Positions 53,035-62,327 are shown, counted from the first letter of the stretch. The stretch is 64,000 nt of DNA from Limnothrix sp. CACIAM 69d (GCA_001913845.2 MKGP02000095.1:49490-113489); one strand, 5' to 3'. Made by a program: numbers and translations. The notes: generated by a model from the sequence alone, not told the origin.

Positions 53035-56000
53035 ATGGCCACTCTAAACCTTGCGTTGCTCGAACCGTTGTTTGCTCCTTGGCAAGAACCGAATGCTCAC
53101 CGTGTTCGGGTTAATAAACTAGGAGATTCGGCCGCCGTGCAACAGGGCCGCCGACCTTCTCCGATCGAGGTGGTGAACAGCCTGCGATCGGCGGTGCGAG
53201 AATGGCGAGAAGCGTTCTACATCGGAGCCAGCGACACCAGCCGCTATTTGCTGAACCATTGGTTTAACCGCGCCCACCGACAAACCACGGCAGCCGGAGA
53301 GGACTTCGAGTTTCGCTACTACTTTTGCCAGCGCGAGGCGATCGAAACTCTGATTTACCTCAAAGAGGTGCGGCAGATCGAATGTCTGTCCCAAATCATT
53401 GCCGAGTTTGGTGGCTCGAATGCTGAACTCCAAGCCCTAGGGATCAAGGAGGAGGAAGATGCCTGGAGTCGCTATGCCTTTAAGCTGGCAACTGGTGCAG
53501 GCAAAACTAAAGTGATGAGCCTCTGCATGGTTTGGAGCTATTTCCATGCCCTGCGGGAGTCCGATTCGGAAATGGCGCGGCATTTTGTGGTAATTGCGCC
53601 GAACTTAACGGTCTATGAACGGCTCAAGGAAGACTTTGGCAATGGGCGGGTATTTGATGCTGATCCATTGATTCCGCCCGAATGGAGAGGAGATTGGAAC
53701 TTGTCCGTGGTGCTGCAAGATGAGGCCAGCGGCGCAGCCACGGGGGGCACACTTTATCTAACAAACATCCATCGTCTTTACGATTCAGCCAAACGCACCA
53801 AAAAAGCGGCCGCCGATACCTATGACTGGATGGGGCCTGCGGTGTCTAAAACGAAGGCGCTGGACAATGGAGCGGCCCTGCGCGATCGAATCATCACCCA
53901 TCGGCGAGTGATGGTGCTGAATGATGAGGCGCACCATGTGTGGGACTCGGGTTCGGCGTGGAATGAAGCAATTCGTTGGCTGCACGAAACCCTTGTCGCC
54001 CGCAGCGGTTGCTCATTGGTGGCGCAATTGGATTTTTCAGCAACTCCCAAGGACAACAAGGGTCAACTGTTTAAGCACATTATCTGTGATACGCCCTTGG
54101 GAGAAGCGGTGGACGCAGGTATCGTCAAAACACCGCTAATCGGGGCTGCCAGCCAAAACTTACAAGAGCAGGCTGATGATAATGCGGCCTATCGCTGGGA
54201 ACGGCATTTATTGTTGGGCTATGAACGCTGGAAAGCTAGCAGAGCAGAATGGGAGCCTAGCGGGAAAAAACCACTGCTGTTTGTCATGTGTGAAGACACG
54301 AAAGCGGCTGATCAAATTACGCAACGCTTCAATACTGATCCTCTATTTGAGCAACTAAACGGCAAAACGATTAACCTACACACAAACCTAAAGGGCAAGC
54401 TCAAGAAAGTGGGGCGAGGCAAAGAAGCTCGCCATGAGTTTGTCGAAGATGAAAAGGCAATTAGCGATGAAGACCTGAAGGCGTTGCGCCAACTGAGCCG
54501 TGAGCTAGATAGCAACACCAGCCCCTATTTCTGCATTGTGTCGGTGTTGATGTTGCGAGAAGGGTGGGACGTGCGGAATGTGACAACGATCGTGCCGCTG
54601 CGATCCTACAGTTCAAAAGCCAATATTCTGCCGGAGCAAACCCTAGGGCGTGGTTTACGCCGTATGACTCCGCCGGGCCAGGCGAATGAGTTAGTGACAG
54701 TGGTTGAACATCCCGCCTTTGCTAGCCTTTACCAGCAGGAATTGGCTCAAGAAGGGCTGCCATTAGAAATTGTGGAACTTGATCGGGTTCCTAAAACAAC
54801 AATCTCAATTTTTCCTGATCCATCTCATAAGGATCTTGAAGCCCTAGAGATTCCAATTCCATCGCTGTCAGCGGGCTTTCGGATTGTGCCAAAGCTCGAG
54901 GGACTAACTATTCAGGACGTGAAAAAAGCCTTCAAGCCCTATCAGCCTCTACCCTTAAATCAATCATCAAGTCTAAGCATAATTCAATATGAAGGACGAC
55001 ATCTTTTTACAGGTGAAATCGTAGAAAAAACGGAACTCAATCTTCCACTGCTTGCCTCAGGAGTTGGAGCAGTCTCCTATTATGTCAAGCAATTAGAAAC
55101 TATCTGTAAGTTACGAGGATTGCATCAGCTTATAGCTCCTCTAATTCAGACTTTTTTAGAAGAAATTCTTTTTGCTCAAAAAGCAACATTGTTTGACCCT
55201 CAACTGGTGAGCCGCTTGGCTGATTCTGATGTGGGTGAACACTTGCGGGCGGTGTTTGTACCTCTGATCCGCAGTCGCACCACGACGATGGAGGAGCGGC
55301 TGATGGTTGAGCCACCAAAGTTGTTAAAGAACTGGAAACCATTTCAGGTGACCTTGAGCGATCGCCGTCCAGCTTTGCCAGCAGCGAAAACGCTGTTTAA
55401 TCTGGTGACTTGCAATCGTGAACTCGAAGTGGCGGTGGCAAAGTTTTGCGATCGCGCTCCTGATGTGGTGGCCTTTGCTAAAAATGCGGGTTCTCAGGCC
55501 TTGCGAATCGATTATTTGGCCCAAGGCGATCGGCTGGCGTTCTACACACCAGATTTCTTTGTGCGGACAAAGGATGGCGGTTGCTATTTGGTGGAAACCA
55601 AGGGGCGCGAGGATCGGGATGTGCCGTTGAAGGCTAGGGCTGCGATCGCTTGGTGTCAGGCGGCTTCTGGGGTGAATGATGGGGTAATGACTGAGGTTTT
55701 CACTACGAGCAGAAAGTGGCAGTACCTTTACATTCCGCAAGGGGTGTTTGAGCGAATGGCAGGTGACTCTGTGGCAGAACTAGCGCGGGCTTGTGAACCT
55801 GCCTTGCAAAATCTGCTGCAATCTGAAGAGTTTCAGGACTTACCGCTGTTTGCCAACTTAGGTCAGTCTGATGAGGAAATATCCCGAACGGATGACATTG
55901 TTGATCCAAGTATTTTGAACCAGTTACCGACCCGTTATCGCTGGGCAGCCGATCAAGCGATCATGCTCTATCAATTTTTTGAAAACAAAATAGGAATGAG

Positions 56001-56493
56001 CTATGCACCAGTCTTTACACCTTTATTGGGGTCAATTGACGAAGTAGCTAAAGGATTATTGACTCGACGGCTTCAGTCGGTAATTCCTGCAAATGTCAAT
56101 GATCAAAAAGCTTGGTTTTCACCTGATTTAACCGTCATAGATCGAAAGGCTGAAGGATATTATCGTAAGCTTGCCCAAAACCTCAAACGCACTTTAGTGT
56201 TTAATAATGGAGTCTCATTAATTGGGCTACTTCGGTCATGCTTAGACTATGCTCTCAATGATCCAGTTTTAATTGGAGGGGTGTTTGAATCTCTCAGGTC
56301 TACATTACGATTCCAGGGCAGTCGAGCGTTGCTAGAAACCATCACTCGGATCAACCAATTTCGAAACACCTACATCGCTCACCAAGAGTCAGAATTAACT
56401 GACCGAGACTTAGCGAAACAAGAACTACAAGTTTGGATTGAGGCACTGCACAGAATTGCAACTGATAGAAGTGGTTCGTTGCTTAAGGATTGA
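53035..56493 (+). CDS. Type III restriction enzyme Res subunit with a HEPN-like C-terminal extension
   Basis: A 1152-residue DNA translocase-nuclease. Walker A is TGAGKT at 153-158, the helicase box is DEAH at 297-300, SAT follows in LDFSATPKD, and motif VI-like ILPEQTLGRGLRRM is present. The nuclease domain shows Asp840 (TPDFF) and Glu854-x-Lys856 (LVETKG), a PD-(D/E)XK core. Beyond it are about 230 further residues; the last part contains INQFRNTYIAHQE, with R1110-N1111 and H1116, matching the RX4-6H motif of HEPN domains (often RNases). I have not seen this noted for Res proteins. Start ATG preferred to a TTG nine codons upstream. Confidence 0.88.
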   Translation: MATLNLALLEPLFAPWQEPNAHRVRVNKLGDSAAVQQGRRPSPIEVVNSLRSAVREWREAFYIGASDTSRYLLNHWFNRAHRQTTAAGEDFEFRYYFCQREAIETLIYLKEVRQIECLSQIIAEFGGSNAELQALGIKEEEDAWSRYAFKLATGAGKTKVMSLCMVWSYFHALRESDSEMARHFVVIAPNLTVYERLKEDFGNGRVFDADPLIPPEWRGDWNLSVVLQDEASGAATGGTLYLTNIHRLYDSAKRTKKAAADTYDWMGPAVSKTKALDNGAALRDRIITHRRVMVLNDEAHHVWDSGSAWNEAIRWLHETLVARSGCSLVAQLDFSATPKDNKGQLFKHIICDTPLGEAVDAGIVKTPLIGAASQNLQEQADDNAAYRWERHLLLGYERWKASRAEWEPSGKKPLLFVMCEDTKAADQITQRFNTDPLFEQLNGKTINLHTNLKGKLKKVGRGKEARHEFVEDEKAISDEDLKALRQLSRELDSNTSPYFCIVSVLMLREGWDVRNVTTIVPLRSYSSKANILPEQTLGRGLRRMTPPGQANELVTVVEHPAFASLYQQELAQEGLPLEIVELDRVPKTTISIFPDPSHKDLEALEIPIPSLSAGFRIVPKLEGLTIQDVKKAFKPYQPLPLNQSSSLSIIQYEGRHLFTGEIVEKTELNLPLLASGVGAVSYYVKQLETICKLRGLHQLIAPLIQTFLEEILFAQKATLFDPQLVSRLADSDVGEHLRAVFVPLIRSRTTTMEERLMVEPPKLLKNWKPFQVTLSDRRPALPAAKTLFNLVTCNRELEVAVAKFCDRAPDVVAFAKNAGSQALRIDYLAQGDRLAFYTPDFFVRTKDGGCYLVETKGREDRDVPLKARAAIAWCQAASGVNDGVMTEVFTTSRKWQYLYIPQGVFERMAGDSVAELARACEPALQNLLQSEEFQDLPLFANLGQSDEEISRTDDIVDPSILNQLPTRYRWAADQAIMLYQFFENKIGMSYAPVFTPLLGSIDEVAKGLLTRRLQSVIPANVNDQKAWFSPDLTVIDRKAEGYYRKLAQNLKRTLVFNNGVSLIGLLRSCLDYALNDPVLIGGVFESLRSTLRFQGSRALLETITRINQFRNTYIAHQESELTDRDLAKQELQVWIEALHRIATDRSGSLLKD

Positions 56494-56501
56494 GAAATTT
56501 A

Positions 56502-57089
56502 ATGATCATAGAGACTAAGTGGCTCGATCGCCTGGCCCTTTGGCTGCCGGGGACTTTTGAAAATCGGGAACAGGCCCTGGCGGATCCCACTTGGTATGTG
56601 GGTGTGCGGCTGTGGCATCGATCGATCGGGGTCTTTGGGCCCGGCCACTTGGGAATTTATGCGGAACAGGCCAGCGCCCCCACCTTCGCCAAAATCTATC
56701 GCCCCAGGGTGTTTCAGATTTCCCCCACCTCCGATCCTGATTTCCCGCTGGCAGTGGCCTACTTTGCCCTGCGACAGCCGGAGCGGTGGCGCGGCGCGGG
56801 GTCGGATCCCGCTATTTTGGAAACCCTGATCTTGGCGGACTTGGAGCCGCTGCCCGGTTGCCTGTTGCCGATGACGGTTTTGGCCGAAGACGCAGGTTTC
56901 CGGGCCCAGCTTCCGCCCGATCGCCGTTGTTGTTTCCAGGCCGATGGGCAATTGCGCCAGGTGAGCTTGGGGTTTGAGGTGCGATCGGGCGAATTTCTCA
57001 GCTACGACAAGGGCATTGATCCCGACACGGGCAAACCAATTTGGGGGGCAATCATGGGCCCATTTCGCTATCGGCGCGTTGGCGATTAA
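56502..57089 (+). CDS. CpcT/CpeT-family phycobiliprotein lyase-like protein (first)
   Basis: A 195-residue protein of the CpcT/CpeT (DUF1001) family, which attaches bilins to phycobiliprotein beta subunits or chaperones that step. Family features: WLPGTFENREQALADPTWY, a central beta barrel, and the C-terminal DKGIDPDTGKPIWGAIMGPFRYRR, which parallels the DRGRDPETDEHVWGAVAGPFDF of the next gene. It is more diverged than its neighbour, so its function may differ. The start ATG lies just after the res stop. Confidence 0.82.
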   Translation: MIIETKWLDRLALWLPGTFENREQALADPTWYVGVRLWHRSIGVFGPGHLGIYAEQASAPTFAKIYRPRVFQISPTSDPDFPLAVAYFALRQPERWRGAGSDPAILETLILADLEPLPGCLLPMTVLAEDAGFRAQLPPDRRCCFQADGQLRQVSLGFEVRSGEFLSYDKGIDPDTGKPIWGAIMGPFRYRRVGD

Positions 57090-57232
57090 GATGCGATCGC
57101 GGGGAGCCACCGTACGGCCATCCGCTGTGGGCAGTGGCAAGCCTTCCCCTCGCCCATGTTGGATCGATTTTGATTCGCTCCTATAACCATTCATCCCTTT
57201 CAATCCTTACGAAATCCTCGATTAATCACACC

Positions 57233-57847
57233 ATGACCCAAGTGTCTGAAGCGATCGCCCCCGCTGCTGATTTGGTGACCCTTGGCCGTTGGATGGCCGC
57301 CGACTTCAGCAACCAAGCCCAAGCCTTTGAAAATCCGCCCTTTTTTGCCCATATTCGGGTCTGTATGCGGCCCCTGCCGATCGCCCTGCTAGGCGGCATC
57401 AGTTTCTATGTGGAACAGGCCTATGATTACGCCCTCAACCAGCCCTATCGTGTGCGGGTGTTGAAGTTGATTGAGGTGGATGGGCAAATCCAAATTGAAA
57501 ACTATGCGGTTGCCCATGAGCAGGAATTTTTTGGTGCTTCTCGACAGCCCGATCGCCTGCAAGCGCTGACGGCCGATCGCCTGGAGCGGCTCTGTCATTG
57601 CAATTTTTTGGTGAGCCGGACGGGGCAAACATTCACGGGCCAGGTGGAACCCGGCAAGGCCTGCATGGTCACGCGCAAGGGCAAGGAAACCTACTTGGAT
57701 AGCCAGTTTGAAATCACAGCCGATCGATTTGTGAGCTGGGATCGGGGCCGCGACCCGGAAACCGATGAGCATGTGTGGGGTGCGGTGGCCGGGCCCTTTG
57801 ACTTTGTGAAGGTGGCCAGCTTTGCCGATGAGGTGGTAGCTCCCTAG
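57233..57847 (+). CDS. cpcT: CpcT/CpeT-family phycobiliprotein lyase (second)
   Basis: A 204-residue CpcT-like protein. In Synechococcus CpcT attaches phycocyanobilin to Cys-153 of phycocyanin beta. Segments: LGRWMAADFSNQAQAFENPPFFAHIRVCMRPLP, GISFYVEQAYDYALNQPYRVRVLKL, CHCNFLVSRTGQTFTGQVEPGKACMVTRKGKETYLDSQFEI. The preceding paralog is 143 bases upstream on the same strand, so the two may be cotranscribed. The ATG before TQVSEAIAP starts the family domain; the open frame upstream is the shadow of the first lyase. Confidence 0.87.
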   Translation: MTQVSEAIAPAADLVTLGRWMAADFSNQAQAFENPPFFAHIRVCMRPLPIALLGGISFYVEQAYDYALNQPYRVRVLKLIEVDGQIQIENYAVAHEQEFFGASRQPDRLQALTADRLERLCHCNFLVSRTGQTFTGQVEPGKACMVTRKGKETYLDSQFEITADRFVSWDRGRDPETDEHVWGAVAGPFDFVKVASFADEVVAP

Positions 57848-58037
57848 GGCGATGTGGCGGCGGGCGGGGAAGGGTGATCGATCGCCACGGTCGGCTTTCC
57901 CTGCGCCAAAATGATGGCCATCAGTTCCGCAGCGCTGGGTGGCCTTTCGGGCCTGAGCGGGCTGTCTTGACCGTTTTCAGTGCGCGGCTCCCCCGTTTTT
58001 GGGGTGGCCGCTCGACTTCGATCAATCTCGATAATTA

Positions 58038-59138
58038 ATGTCCATCCGATCACTCCTGCGCTGGTTTTTATTGGGGTTGCTGTTGCCGCTGGCGTTTTTG
58101 AACGGCTGGATGTTGCTTCAGGTCTTCAATTATTTTCAGTCCCTGCTGTCTGCCTTTGTGGTGGCCACGCTGGTGTCTTTTCTGTTGGACTATCCCGTGC
58201 GGTGGCTAGAAGCGCAGGGGAAACGCTGGCGGGTGCGGCGGGAATTTGCGGTGTTGGCGATCGTCCTGTTGACCTTGGGGATTGTGGGTCTGTTGGGGCT
58301 AACGCTGGCTCCGGTGCTCTATGACCAATTTGCCGCTTTTGCCAATGGGTTGCCCGGTTGGGTGGCATCGAGTCGGCAACAGCTTGAAAACCTGTCCAGT
58401 TGGGCGATTGCCAAGCGGCTCCCGATCGATCTTCAGCAGTTGGGAACCCAGGCGATCGCCCAATTCTCAGCCCAAATTCAAAACCTAACCACCCAACTGG
58501 TGAGCCTGTTGGTGCAAATGGCTGGACGGGCCTTTGATGCGCTGATTGCGATGGTGTTGGCGGTTTATTTGCTATTGCGGGGCGAGCCATTTTGGGATGG
58601 CTTTTTTAGTTGGTTGCCGCCTGATCGACGGGAGCAGGTTCGCCAATGTTTTCGCCAAAATTTCCAAAACTACTATGCCGGCCAAGCGGCGCTGGCCACC
58701 ACGATCGGGGTGGCCATGGTGTTGCTTTTTCTGGTGCTGCAAGTGCCGTTTGGGTTGCTGTTTGGCCTGGGCATTGGGGTCATGACGCTGGTGCCCTTTG
58801 GCGCGGGAATCAGCATTGTGGTGGTGAGCTTGCTGTTGGCGGTCAAGAGTTTTTGGTTGGGGCTACAGGTGCTGTTGCTGGCCTTTTTGGTGGATCAAAT
58901 CATTGAAAACACGGTTGCTCCGCGCCTGTTGGGGCAATTTACGGGGCTGAACCCAGTTTGGGTGCTGTTGTCCCTATTGGCGGGGGCTAAGGTGGGTGGT
59001 TTGTTGGGAGTGGTTTTGGCAGTTCCCTTGGCGGGAACGATCAAAAGCGCGATCGAACTGTGGCGATCGCCCAACCATGGCTGGACTTTGGCAACCGATT
59101 CCACCTTGCCCGCCAAACCCACTCGACCCGATCGCTGA
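58038..59138 (+). CDS. AI-2E family transporter (PerM-like membrane protein)
   Basis: A 366-residue membrane protein with the family layout: two N-terminal helices (LLRWFLLGLLLPLAFLNGWMLLQV; LLSAFVVATLVSFLLDYPVRWLE), a soluble loop, then a helix bundle with LLFGLGIGVMTLVPFGAGISIVVV and DQIIENTVAPRLLGQFTGLNPVWVLLSLLAGAKVGGLLGVVLAVPLAGTI. The name comes from TqsA of E. coli; substrates of cyanobacterial members are unknown. The gene is monocistronic. Confidence 0.9.
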   Translation: MSIRSLLRWFLLGLLLPLAFLNGWMLLQVFNYFQSLLSAFVVATLVSFLLDYPVRWLEAQGKRWRVRREFAVLAIVLLTLGIVGLLGLTLAPVLYDQFAAFANGLPGWVASSRQQLENLSSWAIAKRLPIDLQQLGTQAIAQFSAQIQNLTTQLVSLLVQMAGRAFDALIAMVLAVYLLLRGEPFWDGFFSWLPPDRREQVRQCFRQNFQNYYAGQAALATTIGVAMVLLFLVLQVPFGLLFGLGIGVMTLVPFGAGISIVVVSLLLAVKSFWLGLQVLLLAFLVDQIIENTVAPRLLGQFTGLNPVWVLLSLLAGAKVGGLLGVVLAVPLAGTIKSAIELWRSPNHGWTLATDSTLPAKPTRPDR

Positions 59139-59254
59139 GGGTTGGGCCGCAGGATTGTGGAAAGCTAAAGCGCTGAGTCTCTCCAGGCTCCTAGGTTGCT
59201 GCAAATCTGGTTGCTGCAAACTAGTGGCCTAGCCTGTTCCTCAACGCTCGATTC

Positions 59255-60430
59255 TCAATTCTCAAATCGCTGAACAGCGAGCACCGCATTTTGGCCGCCA
59301 AACCCAAACGCAAAACAAAGGGTTCGATCGACATGTCGGGCGATCGGGGTTTGTAGCCAAAAACCGGCAAATTCTGGATTCTGCAACCCCACCGTGGGCG
59401 GCAACTGGCCGGACTCGATCGCCAAAAGACAAAACGCAACGCCCAAGGCACTGGAAGCCCCCAACGTATGGCCAGTGGCTCCTTTGGTCGAACTCACGGG
59501 CGGTTGTTGGGGAAAAAGCTCTTGAATTAAATTGGCTTCCTGGGCATCATTCAGCTTGGTGGCCGTGCCGTGGGCGTGGATATAGTCCACCTGTTCCGGC
59601 CGCCAGCCGCTACGTTTCAGGGCCAAACGCACCGCAACCCGAGCCGATCGCCCCGTTGGATCCGGCGCGCTGAGGTGATAAGCATCGGTGCTGAAGCCGG
59701 CCCCTAAAAGTTCTCCATAGATTTTGGCTCCGCGCGATTGGGCCAGGTCGGCCGCTTCCAGCACCAGCAGAGCCGCCCCTTCTCCCAACACCAGCCCCTC
59801 GCGTGATCGGTCAAAAGGATAGGAACCCTTGGCCGCCAGGGCCCCCATTTGGGCAAACCCCGCCAAAGTCAGGGGCGTGATCGGGGCTTCCACGGCTCCC
59901 ACCAAGACCCGATCGCACCAGCCTTCTCGAATTAAGTCCGCCCCCCGGGCGATCGCACTGATCCCGGTCGTGCAGGCGGTCATCGGAGCCAGCAGCGGGC
60001 CCCCTGCCCCCAATTGCTGGGCGATCCGCACCGCTGGCCCTTGGGGCAAATGCCTTGACCACTGATCATCCAAGGGGCGTTGCCCGGCGGCGTATTGCTC
60101 CAAAACTCCCTGATAGCTGCGGCTGGATCCCACACAGACCCCGAGACGTTGATCAACAAGATCTTGATCAACAGGTGCATCAATGTGAACCGTGGTTGCA
60201 TCAACCCAAGCTGCTTGAGTTACCTGGTCTACTAACTGTGTTAGCTCAATTGGCTCCGAATCAATTAGCGCTAATGGACGCGCAGGAACTGCAACAAAGG
60301 GTTGATGGAGTTGAATAGCTGATTGACTAGCAAGCAGCGATTGCCAAGTAACGTTGCGATTACCCAGAGCTGAAATCAATCCAATACCAGTTACTACGAT
60401 TCTTCTAACTTTCCCTTGAGTGTGATTCAT
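59255..60430 (-). CDS. Beta-ketoacyl-ACP synthase, orphan FabF-like
   Basis: A 391-residue condensing enzyme. Catalytic residues of a KAS-II type are present: Cys153 in TACTTGIS, a histidine in DYIHAHGTATKLND and the Lys/His pair in KGATGHTLGASS, so it should be active in decarboxylative Claisen condensation. It is slightly shorter than housekeeping FabF and more diverged, with VCVGSSRSYQGVLEQYAAG in place of the usual motif. No acyl carrier protein, reductase or other PKS genes adjoin. It may serve a specialised lipid. Confidence 0.85.
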   Translation of the reverse strand: MNHTQGKVRRIVVTGIGLISALGNRNVTWQSLLASQSAIQLHQPFVAVPARPLALIDSEPIELTQLVDQVTQAAWVDATTVHIDAPVDQDLVDQRLGVCVGSSRSYQGVLEQYAAGQRPLDDQWSRHLPQGPAVRIAQQLGAGGPLLAPMTACTTGISAIARGADLIREGWCDRVLVGAVEAPITPLTLAGFAQMGALAAKGSYPFDRSREGLVLGEGAALLVLEAADLAQSRGAKIYGELLGAGFSTDAYHLSAPDPTGRSARVAVRLALKRSGWRPEQVDYIHAHGTATKLNDAQEANLIQELFPQQPPVSSTKGATGHTLGASSALGVAFCLLAIESGQLPPTVGLQNPEFAGFWLQTPIARHVDRTLCFAFGFGGQNAVLAVQRFEN

Positions 60431-60817
60431 TTCAAACGTTTAAATCGCTCAAAAGTAGCTTGTGAATGATTTGTTAATCTGATGCTGCTGTTATTCAGTG
60501 ATAATCTTTAAATCAAATCTTTGATATATTGGAAACTCTTTATGGAAATATTGCCTCACAATTGCTAATAGTAACAGTCTTGGGAAATTTTCCTTAAGAA
60601 TTGCAAATCAAATCAACTCTTATTCTGACGTTTTCAATCAAGAAACAAAGATTAGTTGAAATTTTCAGCTTTCTTAAAAAGCGTTCATTAAACTCTTTCT
60701 CAAGAGCATGTCTCTCTATCAGATTTCTTGATGATTGGCAATAGCGCGCGAGACTGAAATTCTAAAACTTAGTTGTTATAATTCGCCCAATCTCTGCGAC
60801 TATGGCTTCCATCAGTC
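60431..60817. other. AT-rich intergenic region before the RTX-like gene
   Basis: Strongly AT-rich compared with its surroundings. It contains no gene but a good -10 box (TATAAT at 60777-60782) before the RTX-like gene. Confidence 0.5.
60777..60782 (+). promoter_or_regulatory. Candidate -10 box of the RTX-like gene
   Basis: TATAAT, 35 bases before the start codon. No matching -35 was found at standard spacing, which is common for cyanobacterial type-2 promoters. Confidence 0.4.
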
Positions 60818-61303
60818 ATGACACTCAATATTAACCGGACAACCGTATCTACCCCCAAGGGTGACACATTGACTGGCGCTGGTAACGCAACAATTAACGG
60901 CAATGAGGGTAACGATCTCTTGCTGTCTCGCGGCGTAGGCCGTAACACGTTGCGCGGCGGAAAAGGTAACGACACGCTATTTGGCTTCGCTAACGATCAG
61001 CTCTTTGGCGACCAAGGTGATGACATTCTCTATGCGGGCAGTAGCTCTCGTCTCACTGGAGGAGAAGGGCGCGATCGCTTTGTTGTGACTAATGGTTCGT
61101 TGCCTGCGGGAATTAACACGATTACTGATTTCACTCCCGATGTGGACTTAATTGTGTTTAAGGGAGTCGTGGGCCGCTACAGTGGCTTGCAAATTTCTGC
61201 GCGAGGATCAGGCTCTGTGATTCGTTTCGATGGGCTTGATGTGGTGACTATTAATAACGTTGCCCCAGCGCGTTTGGGTCGAGAGAACTTTGTTTTTGAA
61301 TAG
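60818..61303 (+). CDS. RTX-like calcium-binding protein
   Basis: A 161-residue acidic protein with nonapeptide repeats of the hemolysin type (GNEGNDLLL, GGKGNDTLFGF, GDQGDDILYAG, GGEGRDRFV) in residues 20-90, followed by a peptidase M10-like C-terminal end (INTITDFTPDVDLIVFKG). Such proteins bind calcium outside the cell and usually leave by a type I system recognising the C-terminus. No transporter genes adjoin and no signal peptide is present. Moderately AT-rich flanks. Confidence 0.82.
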   Translation: MTLNINRTTVSTPKGDTLTGAGNATINGNEGNDLLLSRGVGRNTLRGGKGNDTLFGFANDQLFGDQGDDILYAGSSSRLTGGEGRDRFVVTNGSLPAGINTITDFTPDVDLIVFKGVVGRYSGLQISARGSGSVIRFDGLDVVTINNVAPARLGRENFVFE

Positions 61304-61421
61304 CAACCGGCCTAGGAAGAGTTAGGTTGAGTCCTTTTTCAAGGCTATCGAGTGTTGAAAGTTATCGAGTGTCGATATCCTGATCGCACTGCTGACACAA
61401 ATTGAAAAATGTGCCCAATAA

Positions 61422-61455
61422 AAAAGCAGGTAAGTTAATCAACTTATCTGCTTTT
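61422..61455. terminator. Bidirectional terminator between the RTX-like gene and the isomerase gene
   Basis: AAAAGCAG-G-TAAGTT and AACTTA-T-CTGCTTTT form a stem of about 14 bp with a four-base loop, flanked by A and T runs, between two convergent genes. Confidence 0.8.
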
Positions 61456-61545
61456 CATTTAATTCAAGCTTGAGAAAGCGAGCTTGGGAATGTTGTAGTT
61501 GTATGCGAACGTGACTTTGCAGGCTGAGTTTTGCGATCGCTTGGG

Positions 61546-62325
61546 CTAGGGCGTGGTTTTCAGATTTTCCAGACCCGCCGTGACGCTGGCTTTCTCAATT
61601 CGATCGCCCTGTTGCACTTGGTCGATCGTCTCCATGCCCTTGGTCACATAGCCAAACACCGCATAGCTACCGTCCAGCGGGGTTAACTCCGCCAGCGCAA
61701 AGTAAAACTGCGACGAGGCAGAATCCGGCGACATCGATCGCGCCATGGCCACCGCGCCCCGCTTGTGGGTTAAAACCGGCGTTTCTGCAATACCCAAATC
61801 GGGGAATGTCGCACCATAGACCGGCTGGGCTTGACCCTTGGGCTTAATTTCTAGGGGAATGGTGCGCTCGCGGCCCGTTTTGGGATCCGTGAAACCGCTC
61901 ATCCCCAACTCCGTGATCGGAACCTTGGGATCCTTGCTGCGCGGGTCGCCCCCTTGCACCACAAAGGGCACCGGCTCCCGCACCACCCGGTGGAACATCA
62001 AGCCGTCATAGACCCCACGGTTCACCAAATCCACAAAATTTCCCGCCGTGATCGGGGCGTTGGTGCCGTCCACCTCAATTTCCACCGGTTGACCCTTGAT
62101 GGTCATGGTCACGGTTGCTTTGCCGGTTAACTGGGGCAAGCCGGCGGGTAACTGGGCCGGCGTGGCGGCAACCGACGGCGTGGGGCTGCTCACTTGGCGG
62201 CTATCGGCCGGTTGACCCGCACAGCCTGCGATCGAAAAAACCAGCAATGCGGCAATGGGCGCTAGCCATAGCTTCCGGAATGCGTTTTTGCAGGTTTTCA
62301 TGCAAGCGGTTGCTAAATAGCTCAT
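61546..62325 (-). CDS. Lipoprotein cyclophilin-type peptidyl-prolyl isomerase
   Basis: A 259-residue protein with a lipoprotein signal (LLVFSIAGC, lipidated Cys near residue 35), so it acts in the periplasm or thylakoid lumen. The cyclophilin domain (about 65-255) shows ATVTMTIKGQPVEIEVDGTNAPITAGNFVDLVNRGVYDGLMFHRVV, FVVQGGDP, and KRGAVAMARSMSPDSASSQFYFAL, with the substrate-site R-F/Q residues in place. Its start sits two bases after the ycf4 stop, so the pair is likely an operon (ycf4 first). Confidence 0.9.
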   Translation of the reverse strand: MSYLATACMKTCKNAFRKLWLAPIAALLVFSIAGCAGQPADSRQVSSPTPSVAATPAQLPAGLPQLTGKATVTMTIKGQPVEIEVDGTNAPITAGNFVDLVNRGVYDGLMFHRVVREPVPFVVQGGDPRSKDPKVPITELGMSGFTDPKTGRERTIPLEIKPKGQAQPVYGATFPDLGIAETPVLTHKRGAVAMARSMSPDSASSQFYFALAELTPLDGSYAVFGYVTKGMETIDQVQQGDRIEKASVTAGLENLKTTP

Positions 62326-62327
62326 GG

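Noticed and set aside
57844..58053. Minus-strand frame of 69 codons between the second lyase and the AI-2E transporter
   Set aside because: It overlaps the transporter start, has no visible ribosome-binding site and matches nothing I recognise. Part of it (PSAAELMAIILAQGK) looks protein-like, so it is not fully excluded.
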